This document shows, piece after piece, positions 49,635 to 60,388 of a stretch of DNA of 64,000 nucleotides. Under the pieces are notes generated by a model. That model made no database searches and was not told the DNA's origin. It saw nothing but the letters and a program-made list of their open reading frames with translations. This stretch comes from Thiohalorhabdus denitrificans (GTDB lineage: Bacteria; Pseudomonadota; Gammaproteobacteria; Thiohalorhabdales; Thiohalorhabdaceae), in contig NZ_LJCP01000006.1 in the NCBI RefSeq assembly GCF_001399755.1, positions 124,001-188,000 on the forward strand, read 5' to 3'. The translations under genes were made by a program, and so were the position numbers. Positions within the stretch are counted from its first letter, which is position 1. Each line of letters opens with the position of its first letter.

Positions 49635-51182
49635 TCACCTCGTTATAGCATCCGGGCGCGGTACTCCGTTGGATTCCCTTCCACTTCGCGTCCCAGGATA
49701 AGAATCCGTCCAGGGAGGATACTCGAGCCGCCCTTGCAGCCAGAAGCGGGGGTTACGCGGGCCGATCAGCTCTTGGTGGAGGGTCTCGGCTTTATGAAGC
49801 TGCGGAATATGCGGAAAAGTTATGGCCATGATCAGGATGGGTGGAAGAGCAACAATTCCCAAAAACGCAGCAGAACCTCCCCCCTTCAGAGAAGCTGTCT
49901 TGACGCTTTTGGGAAGAGGCTCGTAGCTCCAAAGGGAAGCGGCGATCACCGCCAAAAGGAACTGGCTTGCGGGCATGACGATTATGCCGCTAACCAAACT
50001 GTGGCCCAGCCCCGCCAGAAGGCTCGCGAGAAGGGCGGTATGGATGATTTGTGCGGCCCCGCCACCGTGCCCAACCGCCGACGATAGCTGTCCCGTTTCC
50101 TGCCGGAAGAAACGCAAGAGCCCCCAGGCGGAGAGGATCACCAATAGAAAAAGGGCCGGAAGCCCCCACTCGGAGCCAATCTGGAGGAGGCTGTTGTGGG
50201 GGTGGGCACTGCCGGGGGGACCGCCCCCCAAAGCGTAATGCATCGGCCCCTGGCCTAGCCAGGGGGCTTGGGCAATGGCATCCAAGGCATGCTCCCAGAG
50301 CTGAAGGCGGGATTCTCCGGATGGGTCGCCGCTAAGCTTGGAAGCCGTCCGCTCCACCCCTGGGCTCTGACCTGAAAAGATCAGGAAGTAGAGCAGCCCT
50401 CCCCCGGTAAGGAGGGACAGATTGACCTTTTGCCAGGCCCATGCACGGGGGAAGAACACCAGGATCACCATGGCCCCTAGGACCCCGACCCAGGTCCCCC
50501 GGGTGCCGGTAGCGAACAGCATGGCAAACCAGAAGGCGGCAATGACGGCTAACAACCAGAACAGGGTGCGGCTGAAACGGGCCGCAAGGAGGACGGTGGC
50601 AGCGAGGAGGGGCAAGGTCAGTGTCTGGACCTGGCTGAAGAAGCGTACATTGGCGAAGCGGCCAAAGGGCCCGATCCACTCGATGGAATTTCCCCGTACC
50701 CAAGTCGCCCAGACGTAGTGATCCATGAAGCCCCCGGAGTAGGCCGTGATTCCGCCCAAGAGGCCGACCATCAAGATCCCGGCCCCGGTACGGGGGGTTA
50801 GCTCCAGTGCTGCCGCAACAGCCATGCTCAATTGGAAAAGGGCGAGAAACCATGCCCACTCCAAAAGGGCGGCCTGCGGTTTGGCGGCAAGGCCGGCTGA
50901 AGGCAGGCCTAAAACGAAGAACAGGATCAGGCCCAGTCGGCCGATTCGGGGGATGGCTTGCCAAAGGGCGCGGGCTCGTTGTCGAAATAAATTCGAGGCG
51001 AGAAGGGCTAGGGAGCCAGCGGAGAAAACGGCGATCAGGTATAAGCGCTTGAGGTCATACTCAAGGCTCCCTACCGGAAAGTAGGGTTTGCTGTTCATGA
51101 GGGCAAAGAAGGCTGCTCCGACTACCCCCAAGAATAGGGAAGGAAGTAATGGGGCTTCGTAAAAATGCCGGGCGGATCCCAC
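49635..51182 (-). CDS. O-antigen ligase-like (Wzy_C) membrane protein
   Basis: A multi-span protein of the O-antigen ligase/polymerase superfamily, 515 residues from the GTG at 51182. About 11-12 helices flank a large periplasmic loop with SRLQLWEHALDAIAQAPWLGQGPMHY and the ligase-type G-x-x-x-x-x-H-P-H-N-S-L-L-Q motif. Members attach glycans to lipid A-core or, as PilO/TfpW/PglL, to pilin. The position in a pilin cluster makes pilin glycosylation a serious possibility. The start is uncertain: the frame is open to 51377, but the extra N-terminal region is basic and unlike a membrane protein. Confidence 0.8.
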   Translation of the reverse strand: MGSARHFYEAPLLPSLFLGVVGAAFFALMNSKPYFPVGSLEYDLKRLYLIAVFSAGSLALLASNLFRQRARALWQAIPRIGRLGLILFFVLGLPSAGLAAKPQAALLEWAWFLALFQLSMAVAAALELTPRTGAGILMVGLLGGITAYSGGFMDHYVWATWVRGNSIEWIGPFGRFANVRFFSQVQTLTLPLLAATVLLAARFSRTLFWLLAVIAAFWFAMLFATGTRGTWVGVLGAMVILVFFPRAWAWQKVNLSLLTGGGLLYFLIFSGQSPGVERTASKLSGDPSGESRLQLWEHALDAIAQAPWLGQGPMHYALGGGPPGSAHPHNSLLQIGSEWGLPALFLLVILSAWGLLRFFRQETGQLSSAVGHGGGAAQIIHTALLASLLAGLGHSLVSGIIVMPASQFLLAVIAASLWSYEPLPKSVKTASLKGGGSAAFLGIVALPPILIMAITFPHIPQLHKAETLHQELIGPRNPRFWLQGRLEYPPWTDSYPGTRSGRESNGVPRPDAITR

Positions 51183-51384
51183 GGTGCCTAGCGACCTCGG
51201 GTAGGGGTATCGGGAGGGGTCCGGTGGAGGCAGAATCTGAAGGGCGCGATGGCAGGCCTTAGGAATCCGCACAGCATTTGACCTGCGGTCTGCCGAGAGC
51301 GCCTTATCCGGCCGGTAGGTGCGGGAGCATGATCTCCCCGCAATGGATATTCGGGACCCGGCCAATGGTTGTCCCAAGGCGGTA

Positions 51385-51428
51385 AAACAATGAGAAAGGG
51401 AAGCCGGAGTGAGTTCCTGCTTCCCTCT
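51385..51428 (-). terminator. Terminator-like hairpin after the pilA pair
   Basis: On the minus strand GAGAGGGAAGC and GCTTCCCTTTCTC pair around a 14-base loop, followed by a T-rich stretch (ATTGTTTTACC). It lies about 20 bases after the small secreted protein gene. Confidence 0.65.
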
Positions 51429-51448
51429 CGTGAATCTATCCGCCCCTT

Positions 51449-51835
51449 TTAGGTGGCGTCGGCGTCGCTCCAGGCGGAGCTGGCGGCGGAATCAGCCCCC
51501 ACATCCTGGGGGTTGTAATCGTATTCCTGGACCGAGCTTTGAGCCGTGCTGGCCCCAAACGCCTTGGTCCCCCCCTGGTGGGCGGCGCTAACCACAATAT
51601 CGTTCGACAGGGCGGATCCGACGCCCATTTGGACTTTCACGCCGGGAGAGGCCGTTGCCTGGAAGGAGTTGCGCAGCAACTCATTCCCACCGGCGTTCGT
51701 GATATTGGTCTTATCGCACTTTACTTGGACGGCATCCGTTTCGCCAATGCCGCTAACCGCGCAGTCGGATTCTCCAGCCAGAGCAAAGGAAGGAGCCAGC
51801 ATCCCGCAAAGCATAAGGACAGTGAGCTTACGCAT
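51449..51835 (-). CDS. Small secreted protein downstream of short pilin; candidate PilA-C/Spc-like partner
   Basis: A 128-residue protein with a signal peptide (residues 1-20, cleavage after ALA). The mature chain has two cysteines (about 25 and 40), which could form a disulfide, and is rich in Ser, Asn, Ala and Gly with strand-like segments (VKVQMGVGSALSNDIVVSAAHQGG). It has no membrane helix of its own. It begins 44 bases after the short pilin stop and shares its terminator. In Geobacter the short pilin (PilA-N) is followed by a separately encoded globular partner (PilA-C/Spc); this gene has the matching place, size and export signal. Sequence homology is not shown. Confidence 0.7.
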   Translation of the reverse strand: MRKLTVLMLCGMLAPSFALAGESDCAVSGIGETDAVQVKCDKTNITNAGGNELLRNSFQATASPGVKVQMGVGSALSNDIVVSAAHQGGTKAFGASTAQSSVQEYDYNPQDVGADSAASSAWSDADAT

Positions 51836-51879
51836 TGTGATTCTCCATGGTTGAATGAAACTGGCAGCGCACCGCCAAG

Positions 51880-52077
<198 letters not shown>

Positions 52078-52137
52078 TGGTGCTCCTCCTGTGGGTTTGT
52101 CCGTAAACGGTGGGCCGTGGCCCGCGTCCGGATAGGT

Positions 52138-52155
52138 AAGCAATTGGCGTGCCAA
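52138..52155 (-). promoter_or_regulatory. Sigma-54 promoter of pilA
   Basis: On the minus strand TTGGCACG-CCAA-TTGCT: -24 TGGCACG, four-base spacer and -12 TTGC match the RpoN consensus exactly. Transcription should begin near 52128, about 50 bases before the pilA ATG. PilR in this window is a sigma-54 activator. Confidence 0.93.
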
Positions 52156-52200
52156 GGTTTTGGGTACGGCGGCGGGCGGGCTGGCGGGGCGGTGGAAGGG

Positions 52201-52264
52201 TTGGGGTGACAAGATTGGTCACCCCAAGAGACAAGGAGCGTGTCCCCATCTGGACAGAAATGTC
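52201..52264. promoter_or_regulatory. Candidate PilR upstream activating region
   Basis: A perfect 10-base inverted repeat TTGGGGTGAC-N7-GTCACCCCAA (52201-52227), centred about 86 bases upstream of the expected start, and three TGTC/GACA elements (52241, 52253, 52261). Pseudomonas PilR sites contain TGTC. The hairpin could instead help end the upstream gene, but no T-run follows it on the minus strand. Confidence 0.5.
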
Positions 52265-52268
52265 GCGG

Positions 52269-52508
52269 TCAGTCCCGCTCCCGGGTCTCCTGGAGGCAGC
52301 GGTCGGAGCAGTAGAAGTGCCCCCGGTCGTCGGTGTGGGCGCGGTCCTTGGGCACGAAGGTGCCGCAGGTCTTGCAGGGGACCACGGGCTGGGATTCGGG
52401 CGTGGGTGGGTCCTGCGGCTGCGGCGGTCGGAGCTTGGCGAGGGCCCGCCGGACGAGCCGGTAGGCGAAGTAGATCAGGACGGCGAGGGCGATCAGGCGC
52501 AGGATCAT
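52269..52508 (-). CDS. PP0621-like small membrane protein with C-terminal Cys motif
   Basis: A 79-residue protein: one N-terminal helix (residues 2-19), a Pro-rich linker, and a C-terminal motif CKTCGTFVPK...FYCSDRC, which forms a CxxC...CxxxC metal-binding knuckle. It resembles the PP0621 family of proteobacteria, whose function is unknown. It follows ispB by 86 bases on the same strand. The ATG at 52508 gives the helix at the N-terminus; longer frames run through ispB in the wrong frame. Confidence 0.75.
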   Translation of the reverse strand: MILRLIALAVLIYFAYRLVRRALAKLRPPQPQDPPTPESQPVVPCKTCGTFVPKDRAHTDDRGHFYCSDRCLQETRERD

Positions 52509-52594
52509 GGGGCGGCGGCGGTGTCCGTTCGGGGGTGGCGGCGGCCCGGGCGCGAGGGCCCGGCTTCCTGGAATGCTTGGACCGCGCCGGGCCC

Positions 52595-53563
52595 TCAGAA
52601 GTCCCGGGTGACCACGAAGTCCGCCAGGGCCTCCAGGGCGCGGCGTTCCTCGGTGTCGGGCAGGCCGGCCAGCGATTCCTTGGCGGTGTCCACCCGCTCC
52701 CGGGCCGACTGGACGGTGTACTCCAGGGCCCCGGTTCGCTCGATGGCCGTGCGCACGGGGTCGAGCAAGGCCACGCCCTCCTCTTCCAGGGCACGGCGGA
52801 TGGCGTCGCGGCCCTGGTGGTCGGTGTGGGCCAGGGCGTGGATGGTGGGCAGGGTGGGCTTGCCCTCCTCCAGGTCGTTGCCCAGCTGCTTGCCCCAGGC
52901 CTCGGCGGTGGCGCTGTAGTCCAGGCAGTCGTCGATGAGCTGGAAGGCCACGCCCAGGTGGTGGCCGTAGGCGGCGATCCGCTCCTCCTCCTCGGCGGGG
53001 CGGCCGCTGACGATGGCGGCGATGCGGGCGGCCGCCTCGAACAGCACGGCGGTCTTGGCTGTCACCACCCGCAGGTAGCTGGCTTCGTCCACCTCGGGAT
53101 CGTGCATGTTGGCGAGCTGCAGCACCTCGCCCTCGGCCAGCTCGCGGGTGGCCCCGGAGAGGATCTCCAGCACCCGCATGTCGCCGTCGGACACCATGGC
53201 CTCGAAGGAGCGGGCGAACAGGAAGTCGCCCACCAGCACCGGGGCCTGGGCCCCCCACAGGGCGTTGGCGGTGGGCCGGGTGCGGCGCTGCTCGGCGTCG
53301 TCCACCACGTCGTCGTGCATGAGGGTGGCGGTGTGGATGAACTCGATCACCGCGGCCAGCTTGAGGTGGCGGTCGCCCTCGTAGCCGAACATGCGGGTGG
53401 CCGCCAGCAGCACCATGGGGCGCAGGCGCTTGCCGCCGCTGTCGATGACGTAGTTGCCGAGCAGCGGGATGAGCGGGATGTCCGAGTCCAGGAGCCCGTG
53501 GATCGCCTGGTCCACGGCCTGCAGGTCATCGGCTAGGAGGGATTTGAGCTGTTCGATCGCCAT
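52595..53563 (-). CDS. ispB: Octaprenyl diphosphate synthase
   Basis: Makes the long isoprenoid side chain of ubiquinone. The 322-residue trans-prenyltransferase has the first Asp-rich motif in LMHDDVVDDAEQRRT, the second in LIDDCLDY, GGKRLRP near residue 48, and the KTAVLFEAAARIAA segment. Product length is inferred from similarity to IspB rather than from specific residues. It is consistent with the UbiH-family hydroxylases at 9-11.5 kb. Confidence 0.93.
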   Translation of the reverse strand: MAIEQLKSLLADDLQAVDQAIHGLLDSDIPLIPLLGNYVIDSGGKRLRPMVLLAATRMFGYEGDRHLKLAAVIEFIHTATLMHDDVVDDAEQRRTRPTANALWGAQAPVLVGDFLFARSFEAMVSDGDMRVLEILSGATRELAEGEVLQLANMHDPEVDEASYLRVVTAKTAVLFEAAARIAAIVSGRPAEEEERIAAYGHHLGVAFQLIDDCLDYSATAEAWGKQLGNDLEEGKPTLPTIHALAHTDHQGRDAIRRALEEEGVALLDPVRTAIERTGALEYTVQSARERVDTAKESLAGLPDTEERRALEALADFVVTRDF

Positions 53564-53590
53564 GGGTACCGGTTTCCGGGGGCCGGGGCA

Positions 53591-53619
53591 AACCTAGGGC
53601 GGCGGGCGGGCCGTGTCAA
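53591..53619 (-). promoter_or_regulatory. Candidate ispB promoter
   Basis: Minus-strand TTGACA (53619-53614), 17-base spacer, TAGGTT (53596-53591), about 30 bases before the ispB ATG. Good -35, poor -10. Confidence 0.45.
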
Positions 53620-53708
53620 GGCGCCAATTCTTGCAAGCCCGGCCCCGGAAGGCAAATCGGCGCCCCTTCCTTGACACGCGGCCGTTTTCCGGGCACCAAG
53701 CAGGCATT

Positions 53709-54392
53709 ATGGCCCAGACCGATCAGCAAGACCCCGTCGAGTATCTGCGCGGCCTCCTCCGGGAGAACCCGCGTCTGTTCCGCGACCACCCCGAGCTGCT
53801 GGAGGAGCTCGACCTCGGCCCGGACGCCGAGGCCACCGTGGTGGCCCTCGAGCACGCCCGCGGCCGGCGCCTGCAGCGCAAGGCCTCCGACCTGGAGGGG
53901 GAGCTCGAGCGCCTGGTGGGCATGGCCCGGGACAACGACCGCCTGGCCGCCCACCTGCACCGCCTGACCGTGGACCTCCTGGCCTGCGCGGACCGCGACG
54001 AGCTGGTGCACACCCTCCTGGAGGGGGTGCGCGACAACTTCCGCGTGGACGCCGTGGGGCTGCGAGTGGAGCGGGAGGACTTCGCCGGGCGGCTGGACGC
54101 CCGGTTCCTCGCCTCCCGCGACTGGATCCGCGAGCGTTTCGTCACCGAGGACCGCATCAGCCTGGGCGAGCTCCCGGACCCGGCGCTGGTGGGCGCCCTC
54201 TACGGCGAGGAGGCGGCCCTCCAGTCCCACGCCCTCGTCCCCCTGCGCCACGGCTCCCGGCTCTTCGGTCTGCTGGGCCTGGCCAGCCGCGACCCGCAGC
54301 GGTTCGTGGCCGGCATGGGCACCACCTACCTGGAGCGGCTGGGGGAGCTGGCCGGCGTCCTGCTGGCCGGCCCCGGGTGGCGGGCGGGTTGA
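53709..54392 (+). CDS. DUF484 family protein
   Basis: A 227-residue protein of the DUF484 family. The N-terminal domain ([27 protein letters not shown]) and central coiled coil (about 55-85) lead to a GAF-like C-terminal domain. It precedes xerC, an order conserved in Pseudomonas and Escherichia (dapF-DUF484-xerC). Function not established. The ATG at 53709 is chosen because the upstream extension is Arg-rich and not family-like. Its end overlaps xerC by 16 bases. Confidence 0.88.
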   Translation: MAQTDQQDPVEYLRGLLRENPRLFRDHPELLEELDLGPDAEATVVALEHARGRRLQRKASDLEGELERLVGMARDNDRLAAHLHRLTVDLLACADRDELVHTLLEGVRDNFRVDAVGLRVEREDFAGRLDARFLASRDWIRERFVTEDRISLGELPDPALVGALYGEEAALQSHALVPLRHGSRLFGLLGLASRDPQRFVAGMGTTYLERLGELAGVLLAGPGWRAG

Positions 54393-55300
54393 GCGCGGCG
54401 GACGGGTCCGCCGATCCCCTCCCCCGCTTCCTGGCCCACCTGGCCGAGGAGCGCGGCCTGTCGCCGCGCACCGTGGACGGCTACCGCCGCGACCTGGAGG
54501 CCTTCCGCGCCTTCCTGGGGGAGACGGAGCCGGACTGGGGGAGCGTCAGCCGCCAGCAGGTGCGGGGCTTCGTGGGGGACCTCCACCGCCGGGGGCTGTC
54601 GGCCCGCTCCATCCACCGCGCCCTGTCGGCCCTGCGCACCTTCTACCGCTACCTGATCCGGGAGCGCCTGGTCACCGCCAGCCCCGCCGAGCAGGCCGCC
54701 GCCCCGCGCATGGAGCGCAGCCTGCCCCGCGTCCTGGCCCCCGAGCAGGCCGCCGGCCTCCTCCAGCGCTTCCCGGAGGGCTTCGAGGGCGCGCGCGACC
54801 GCGCCCTGCTGGAGCTGCTGTACTCCTCCGGCCTGCGCGTGGCCGAGGCCGCCGCCCTGGACCTGGGCGGCGTGGACCGGACGGCGGGCGAGGCCCGGGT
54901 GGTGGGCAAGGGCGGCAAGACCCGGGTGGTCCCGGTGGGCCGCAAGGCCCGGGAGGCCCTGGAGGCCTACCTGCCCCTGCGCGCCGAGCGGGCCGCCGCC
55001 GGCGAAGCCGCCCTGTTCATCACCCGGCGCGGCCGCCGCATGGCGGTGCGCACCATGCAGGATCGGGTGCGCCGGCTCTCGGGCGGGGCCGCCTCCCCTC
55101 ACACCCTGCGCCACAGCTGCGCCAGCCACCTGCTGGAGAGCTCCGGGGACCTGCGCGCCGTGCAGGAGCTCCTCGGCCACGCCAACCTCTCCACCACCCA
55201 GGTCTACACCCACCTCGACATCCAGCAGCTGTCCGCCGCCTACGACCGCGCCCATCCCCGGGCGCGGCGCGGAACCTCCGACACTGAGAGTGAGGACTAA
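54377..55300 (+). CDS. xerC: Tyrosine recombinase XerC
   Basis: Resolves chromosome dimers at dif with XerD. The 307-residue protein has the SAM-like core-binding domain (about 15-105) and catalytic domain with Arg in SSGLRVAE, Lys in [33 protein letters not shown] and the Tyr of VYTH. The start is GTG at 54377 inside the DUF484 gene; a TTG 12 bases further could also serve. Genomic neighbours favour XerC over a phage integrase. Confidence 0.93.
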   Translation: MAGGLSAADGSADPLPRFLAHLAEERGLSPRTVDGYRRDLEAFRAFLGETEPDWGSVSRQQVRGFVGDLHRRGLSARSIHRALSALRTFYRYLIRERLVTASPAEQAAAPRMERSLPRVLAPEQAAGLLQRFPEGFEGARDRALLELLYSSGLRVAEAAALDLGGVDRTAGEARVVGKGGKTRVVPVGRKAREALEAYLPLRAERAAAGEAALFITRRGRRMAVRTMQDRVRRLSGGAASPHTLRHSCASHLLESSGDLRAVQELLGHANLSTTQVYTHLDIQQLSAAYDRAHPRARRGTSDTESED

Positions 55301-55366
55301 CCCTCTAGAAGGTATACTGGCCGGTTTCCCGCGGCTTCCGCCACCCACCCACGGTAAGGGGCAGCC

Positions 55367-55904
55367 ATGGCCGACTTCGAAGGCACCACCATCCTCTCCG
55401 TGCGCCGGGGCCGCCGCGTCGCCATGGGCGGCGACGGCCAGGTGACCCTCGGCAGCACCGTCATGAAGGCCAACGCCGTCAAGGTGCGGCGCATGTACCA
55501 GGAGCAGGTGCTGGCGGGCTTCGCCGGCTCCACGGCCGACGCCTTCACCCTCTTCGAGCGCTTCGAGGGCAAGCTCGAGGCCCACCGCGGTAACCTCAAG
55601 CGGGCGGCGGTGGAACTGGCCAAGGACTGGCGCACCGACCGCGCCCTGCGCCGCTTGGAGGCCCTGCTCGCCGTGGCCGACGCCGAGTCCAGCCTGATCC
55701 TCTCGGGCAACGGCGACGTCATCGAGCCCGAGGGCGGGCTGATCGCCATCGGCAGCGGCGGTCCCTACGCCCAGGCCGCGGCCCGGGCGCTCACCGAACA
55801 CACCGATATGGATCCGGTGGACGCGGTCCACCACGGCCTCAACATCGCCGCGGAGATCTGTATCTATACCAACGCCAACCGCACGGTGGAGGTCCTGGAG
55901 AGCG

Positions 55905-55912
<8 letters not shown>
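55367..55912 (+). CDS. hslV: HslV peptidase subunit of HslUV protease
   Basis: Proteasome-like peptidase of the ATP-dependent HslUV (ClpQY) complex. The 181-residue precursor carries a six-residue propeptide; cleavage before TTILSVRRG exposes the catalytic Thr7. GGDGQVTLG and the C-terminal VEVLE match the family. Escherichia coli HslV has no such leader beyond Met. A TATACT box at 55313 may be part of a promoter, but no clear heat-shock -35 is seen. It overlaps hslU by 8 bases. Confidence 0.95.
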
Positions 55913-58144
<2,232 letters not shown>

Positions 58145-58154
58145 GGGAAACGGT

Positions 58155-58739
58155 TTGGCCAGAAAGGGGCAACGCCGCGAGGAGATCCTCCAGGCCCTCG
58201 CGCGCATGCTGGAGAACAACACGGACGGGCGGGTTACCACGGCGGCGCTGGCCCAGGAGGTGGGCGTGTCCGAGGCGGCGCTGTACCGCCACTTCGGCAG
58301 CAAGAGCCAGATGTTCGAGGCGCTCATCGAGTTCATCGAGGAGAGCCTGTTCACCCGCGTGAACCGCATCGTGGAGGCTGAGGAGGACCCCCGCGAGCAG
58401 TGCGAGTCCATCCTCCGCCTGTGGCTGGGCTTTGCCGGCAAGAACCCGGGCCTGGCCCGGCTCATGCTCGGCGAGTCCATCCAGGGCGAGTCGGACACCC
58501 TCAAGGGTCGGGTCAACCAGCTCCTGGAGCGGCTGGAGACGCAGCTCAAGCATGTCCTCAAGCGTGCCCGGCTGGAGTCCCAGCTGTCCGGGGACACGGA
58601 CGCCCTGGCCGCCGCCAACCTCCTGGTGGCCGTGGTGCACGGCCGCATCAACCAGTACTCCCGCTCCAACTTCAAGGTGGACCCCACCCACCAGTGGTCC
58701 GCGCAGTGGGCCATCCTCGAAGACGGGCTGTTCCAGTAG
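58155..58739 (+). CDS. slmA: Nucleoid occlusion factor SlmA
   Basis: TetR-family DNA-binding protein that blocks FtsZ ring formation over the nucleoid. The 194-residue protein has the helix-turn-helix GRVTTAALAQEVGVSEAALYRHFGSKSQMFEALIEFIE (in part) near residues 22-55, and a C-terminal SlmA-type domain. The start is TTG at 58155 with AGGGGAAA upstream. ZapD, another FtsZ regulator, is encoded elsewhere in this window. Confidence 0.9.
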   Translation: MARKGQRREEILQALARMLENNTDGRVTTAALAQEVGVSEAALYRHFGSKSQMFEALIEFIEESLFTRVNRIVEAEEDPREQCESILRLWLGFAGKNPGLARLMLGESIQGESDTLKGRVNQLLERLETQLKHVLKRARLESQLSGDTDALAAANLLVAVVHGRINQYSRSNFKVDPTHQWSAQWAILEDGLFQ

Positions 58740-59060
58740 CGCCTCCTTACGAACCGCAGAGACGCGGAGGGCGCGGAGAAGAACCGCAAAAGAGGATACG
58801 GGGGTACGGAGAAAACCATAAGAGCCCTTTCGCATCCTTCCGGGAGGGTGCTTGTGGGAGGGGCTACTAGCCCCGTCTCGGACCGGGCCCCATTCTGTGG
58901 CGGCCACTGGCCGCTCCCACAAGGGCCGGGGCCGGGTTTCCCCCAGATTGCGGCCGTACGAGCTGGATCGGCCCTCCAGCGTTGCCCTTGTCTTGAAGGT
59001 CTCCCGTCTTTTTGCCGTTTTCTCCTTGCCGTTTTCTCCGCGCCCTCTGCGCCTCTGCGG
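58740..59060. repeat. 321-base repeat-filled convergent junction slmA / JAMM gene
   Basis: No gene seen. Arm A at 58751-58785 (ACCGCAGAGACGCGGAGGGCGCGGAG) and inverted arm B at 59007-59063 are near-identical copies of the element also found at 13.25-13.42 kb. Arm B runs to the JAMM gene stop. Between them lies a REP-like palindrome: CTTGTGGGAG at 58851-58860 and CTCCCACAAG at 58914-58923, with inner GGGGC/GCCCC and GCGGCCACTGGCCGC helices. Confidence 0.8.
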
Positions 59061-59480
59061 TTACCCCCCCGCCGAATCCTGTAGCACTACCAGATCCAGC
59101 TTCGCGATCTCTCCGTCCAGCCGGAACGCCCGTACCCGCCACTCCCCCGCCTCCCGGGCGAGGATCAGATGGGCCGCCTCCGGGTACTGGTTGGCGGCCA
59201 CGTCCGTGGCGCTCGGATAGGCCGGGCCGTGCGGGTGGGAGTGGTAGATGGCCACCAGCTCGCGGCCGGACTCCCGGATCCGCCGCATGGCGTCGATGAG
59301 CCCGGCGGGCTCCATGTCGAAGGCGTGGGGGCTGTGGAGGGCGTTCTCCACGGGCAGGCGGGTGTCGGCGGTATCGCCGTGGCCGGCGAGGAGGCCGCAG
59401 ACTTCTTCGTCGGGCCGGGCGGCGGCCTCGGCCCGGAGGTCGTTCAGGAGGCGGGCTGGAAGGCGGAGCACGCCGGGCAT
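59061..59480 (-). CDS. JAMM/MPN metallopeptidase (M67 family)
   Basis: A 139-residue zinc isopeptidase-like protein. The JAMM motif is complete: Glu in DEEVCGLLAG and HSHPHGPAYPSATD, which fits H-x-H-x7-S-x2-D. Bacterial members (Mec in Mycobacterium) cleave C-terminal extensions from ubiquitin-like sulfur-carrier proteins. Its start overlaps the E1-like gene by 37 bases, supporting a joint role in sulfur-carrier processing. No ubiquitin-like carrier gene is seen beside them. Confidence 0.88.
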   Translation of the reverse strand: MPGVLRLPARLLNDLRAEAAARPDEEVCGLLAGHGDTADTRLPVENALHSPHAFDMEPAGLIDAMRRIRESGRELVAIYHSHPHGPAYPSATDVAANQYPEAAHLILAREAGEWRVRAFRLDGEIAKLDLVVLQDSAGG

Positions 59481-60217
59481 TGGGGGTCCCGGGCCAGCCG
59501 GATGGTGCGGAAGTCCATGGCCAGGGCGTCCACCAGCAGCAGCCGGCCGGCTAGGCCCTCGCCGATGCCGGCCAGGCGCTTGATGGCCTCGGCGGCCATG
59601 GTGGTGCCGATCATGCCGGCGGCGGGGCCCAGAACCCCAGTGACCGAGCAGCGCTCCGTTTCCCCGGCGTCCGGGGCCTCGCGGTAGAGGCAGCGGTAGC
59701 AGGGCCCGCCCTCGGCGCCGAAGGGGAAGACCGTCACCTGCCCCTCCATGCGGATCACCGCCCCGGTTACCAGGGTGCGCCCATGGCGCAGGCAGGCGGC
59801 GTTGACGGCGTAGCGGGTGTCGAAGTTGTCGCTGGCGTCCACCACCAGGTCCGCACCCGCCACCGCCGCATCGAGGTCCTCCCCATCCAGACGCGCCGCC
59901 AGCGGCCGCACCTCCACCCCGGGATTCAGCTGGTAGAGGGCGGCGGCGGCCGACTCCGCCTTGTTCCAGCCCACCCGGCTCTCGGTGTGTAGCACCTGGC
60001 GGTGGAGGTTGGAAACCGCCACCTCGTCGTCGTCGGCGACGGTCAGCTCCCCCACCCCCGCCCCGGCCAGGTACATCGACGCCGGCGCCCCCAGGCCGCC
60101 GGCGCCGATGAGCAGCACCCGCGCGGCCAGCAGCTCCTGCTGGCCCTCCACGCCGAGCCGGGGCAGCAGGATCTGGCGGCCGTAGCGGTCGAGCTGGTCG
60201 TCGGTGAGTCCGGCCAT
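59444..60217 (-). CDS. moeB: MoeB/ThiF-family E1-like adenylyltransferase
   Basis: Adenylates the C-terminal Gly of a ubiquitin-like sulfur carrier (MoaD or ThiS). The 257-residue protein starts with the family segment LDRYGRQILLPRLG. The nucleotide motif is GAGGLGAPASMYLAGAGVG, followed by DDDEVAVSNLHRQVLH. The zinc cysteines are CYRC and CPAC, and RCSVTGVLG gives the candidate catalytic Cys. No rhodanese domain. The ATG at 60217 is chosen by the family N-terminus. MoeB versus ThiF cannot be decided. Confidence 0.88.
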   Translation of the reverse strand: MAGLTDDQLDRYGRQILLPRLGVEGQQELLAARVLLIGAGGLGAPASMYLAGAGVGELTVADDDEVAVSNLHRQVLHTESRVGWNKAESAAAALYQLNPGVEVRPLAARLDGEDLDAAVAGADLVVDASDNFDTRYAVNAACLRHGRTLVTGAVIRMEGQVTVFPFGAEGGPCYRCLYREAPDAGETERCSVTGVLGPAAGMIGTTMAAEAIKRLAGIGEGLAGRLLLVDALAMDFRTIRLARDPQCPACSAFQPAS

Positions 60218-60289
60218 GGGGCCCTCGCAGAAGGAAGGATGTACCGCGGAAACGGAGGACGGCAATTCAATCCGTGATGGGGACCGATG

Positions 60290-60362
60290 GTAGGAGCGGC
60301 GTCCCCGCCGCGACCGCTGCCTCTTGGGCCGCCGCCGATCGCGGCGGGGCCGCCGGTCCTAC
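60290..60362. repeat. REP-like palindrome between prmC and moeB
   Basis: Arms GTAGGAGCGGCGTCCCCGCC (60290-60309, continuing GCGA) and its inverted partner ending GGTCCTAC (60339-60362) match in about 22 of 24 positions. Such GTAGGAGC-type palindromes are frequent intergenic repeats in gammaproteobacteria. Confidence 0.8.
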
Positions 60363-60388
60363 AGGGGACCCTGTAAGCGCATTCCTTC

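Noticed and set aside
51183-51377. 65-codon N-terminal extension of the O-antigen-ligase-like protein
   Set aside because: Basic, Pro-rich and without ribosome site; the membrane protein fits better from the GTG at 51182, though this is not certain.
52201-52227. Intrinsic terminator for the PP0621-like gene
   Set aside because: Stem is good but there is no T-run on the minus strand; its distance from the sigma-54 promoter fits an activator site better.
53671-53699. Promoter for DUF484-xerC at TTGACA 53671
   Set aside because: A perfect -35 hexamer but CACCAA at the expected -10 position, too close to the ATG.
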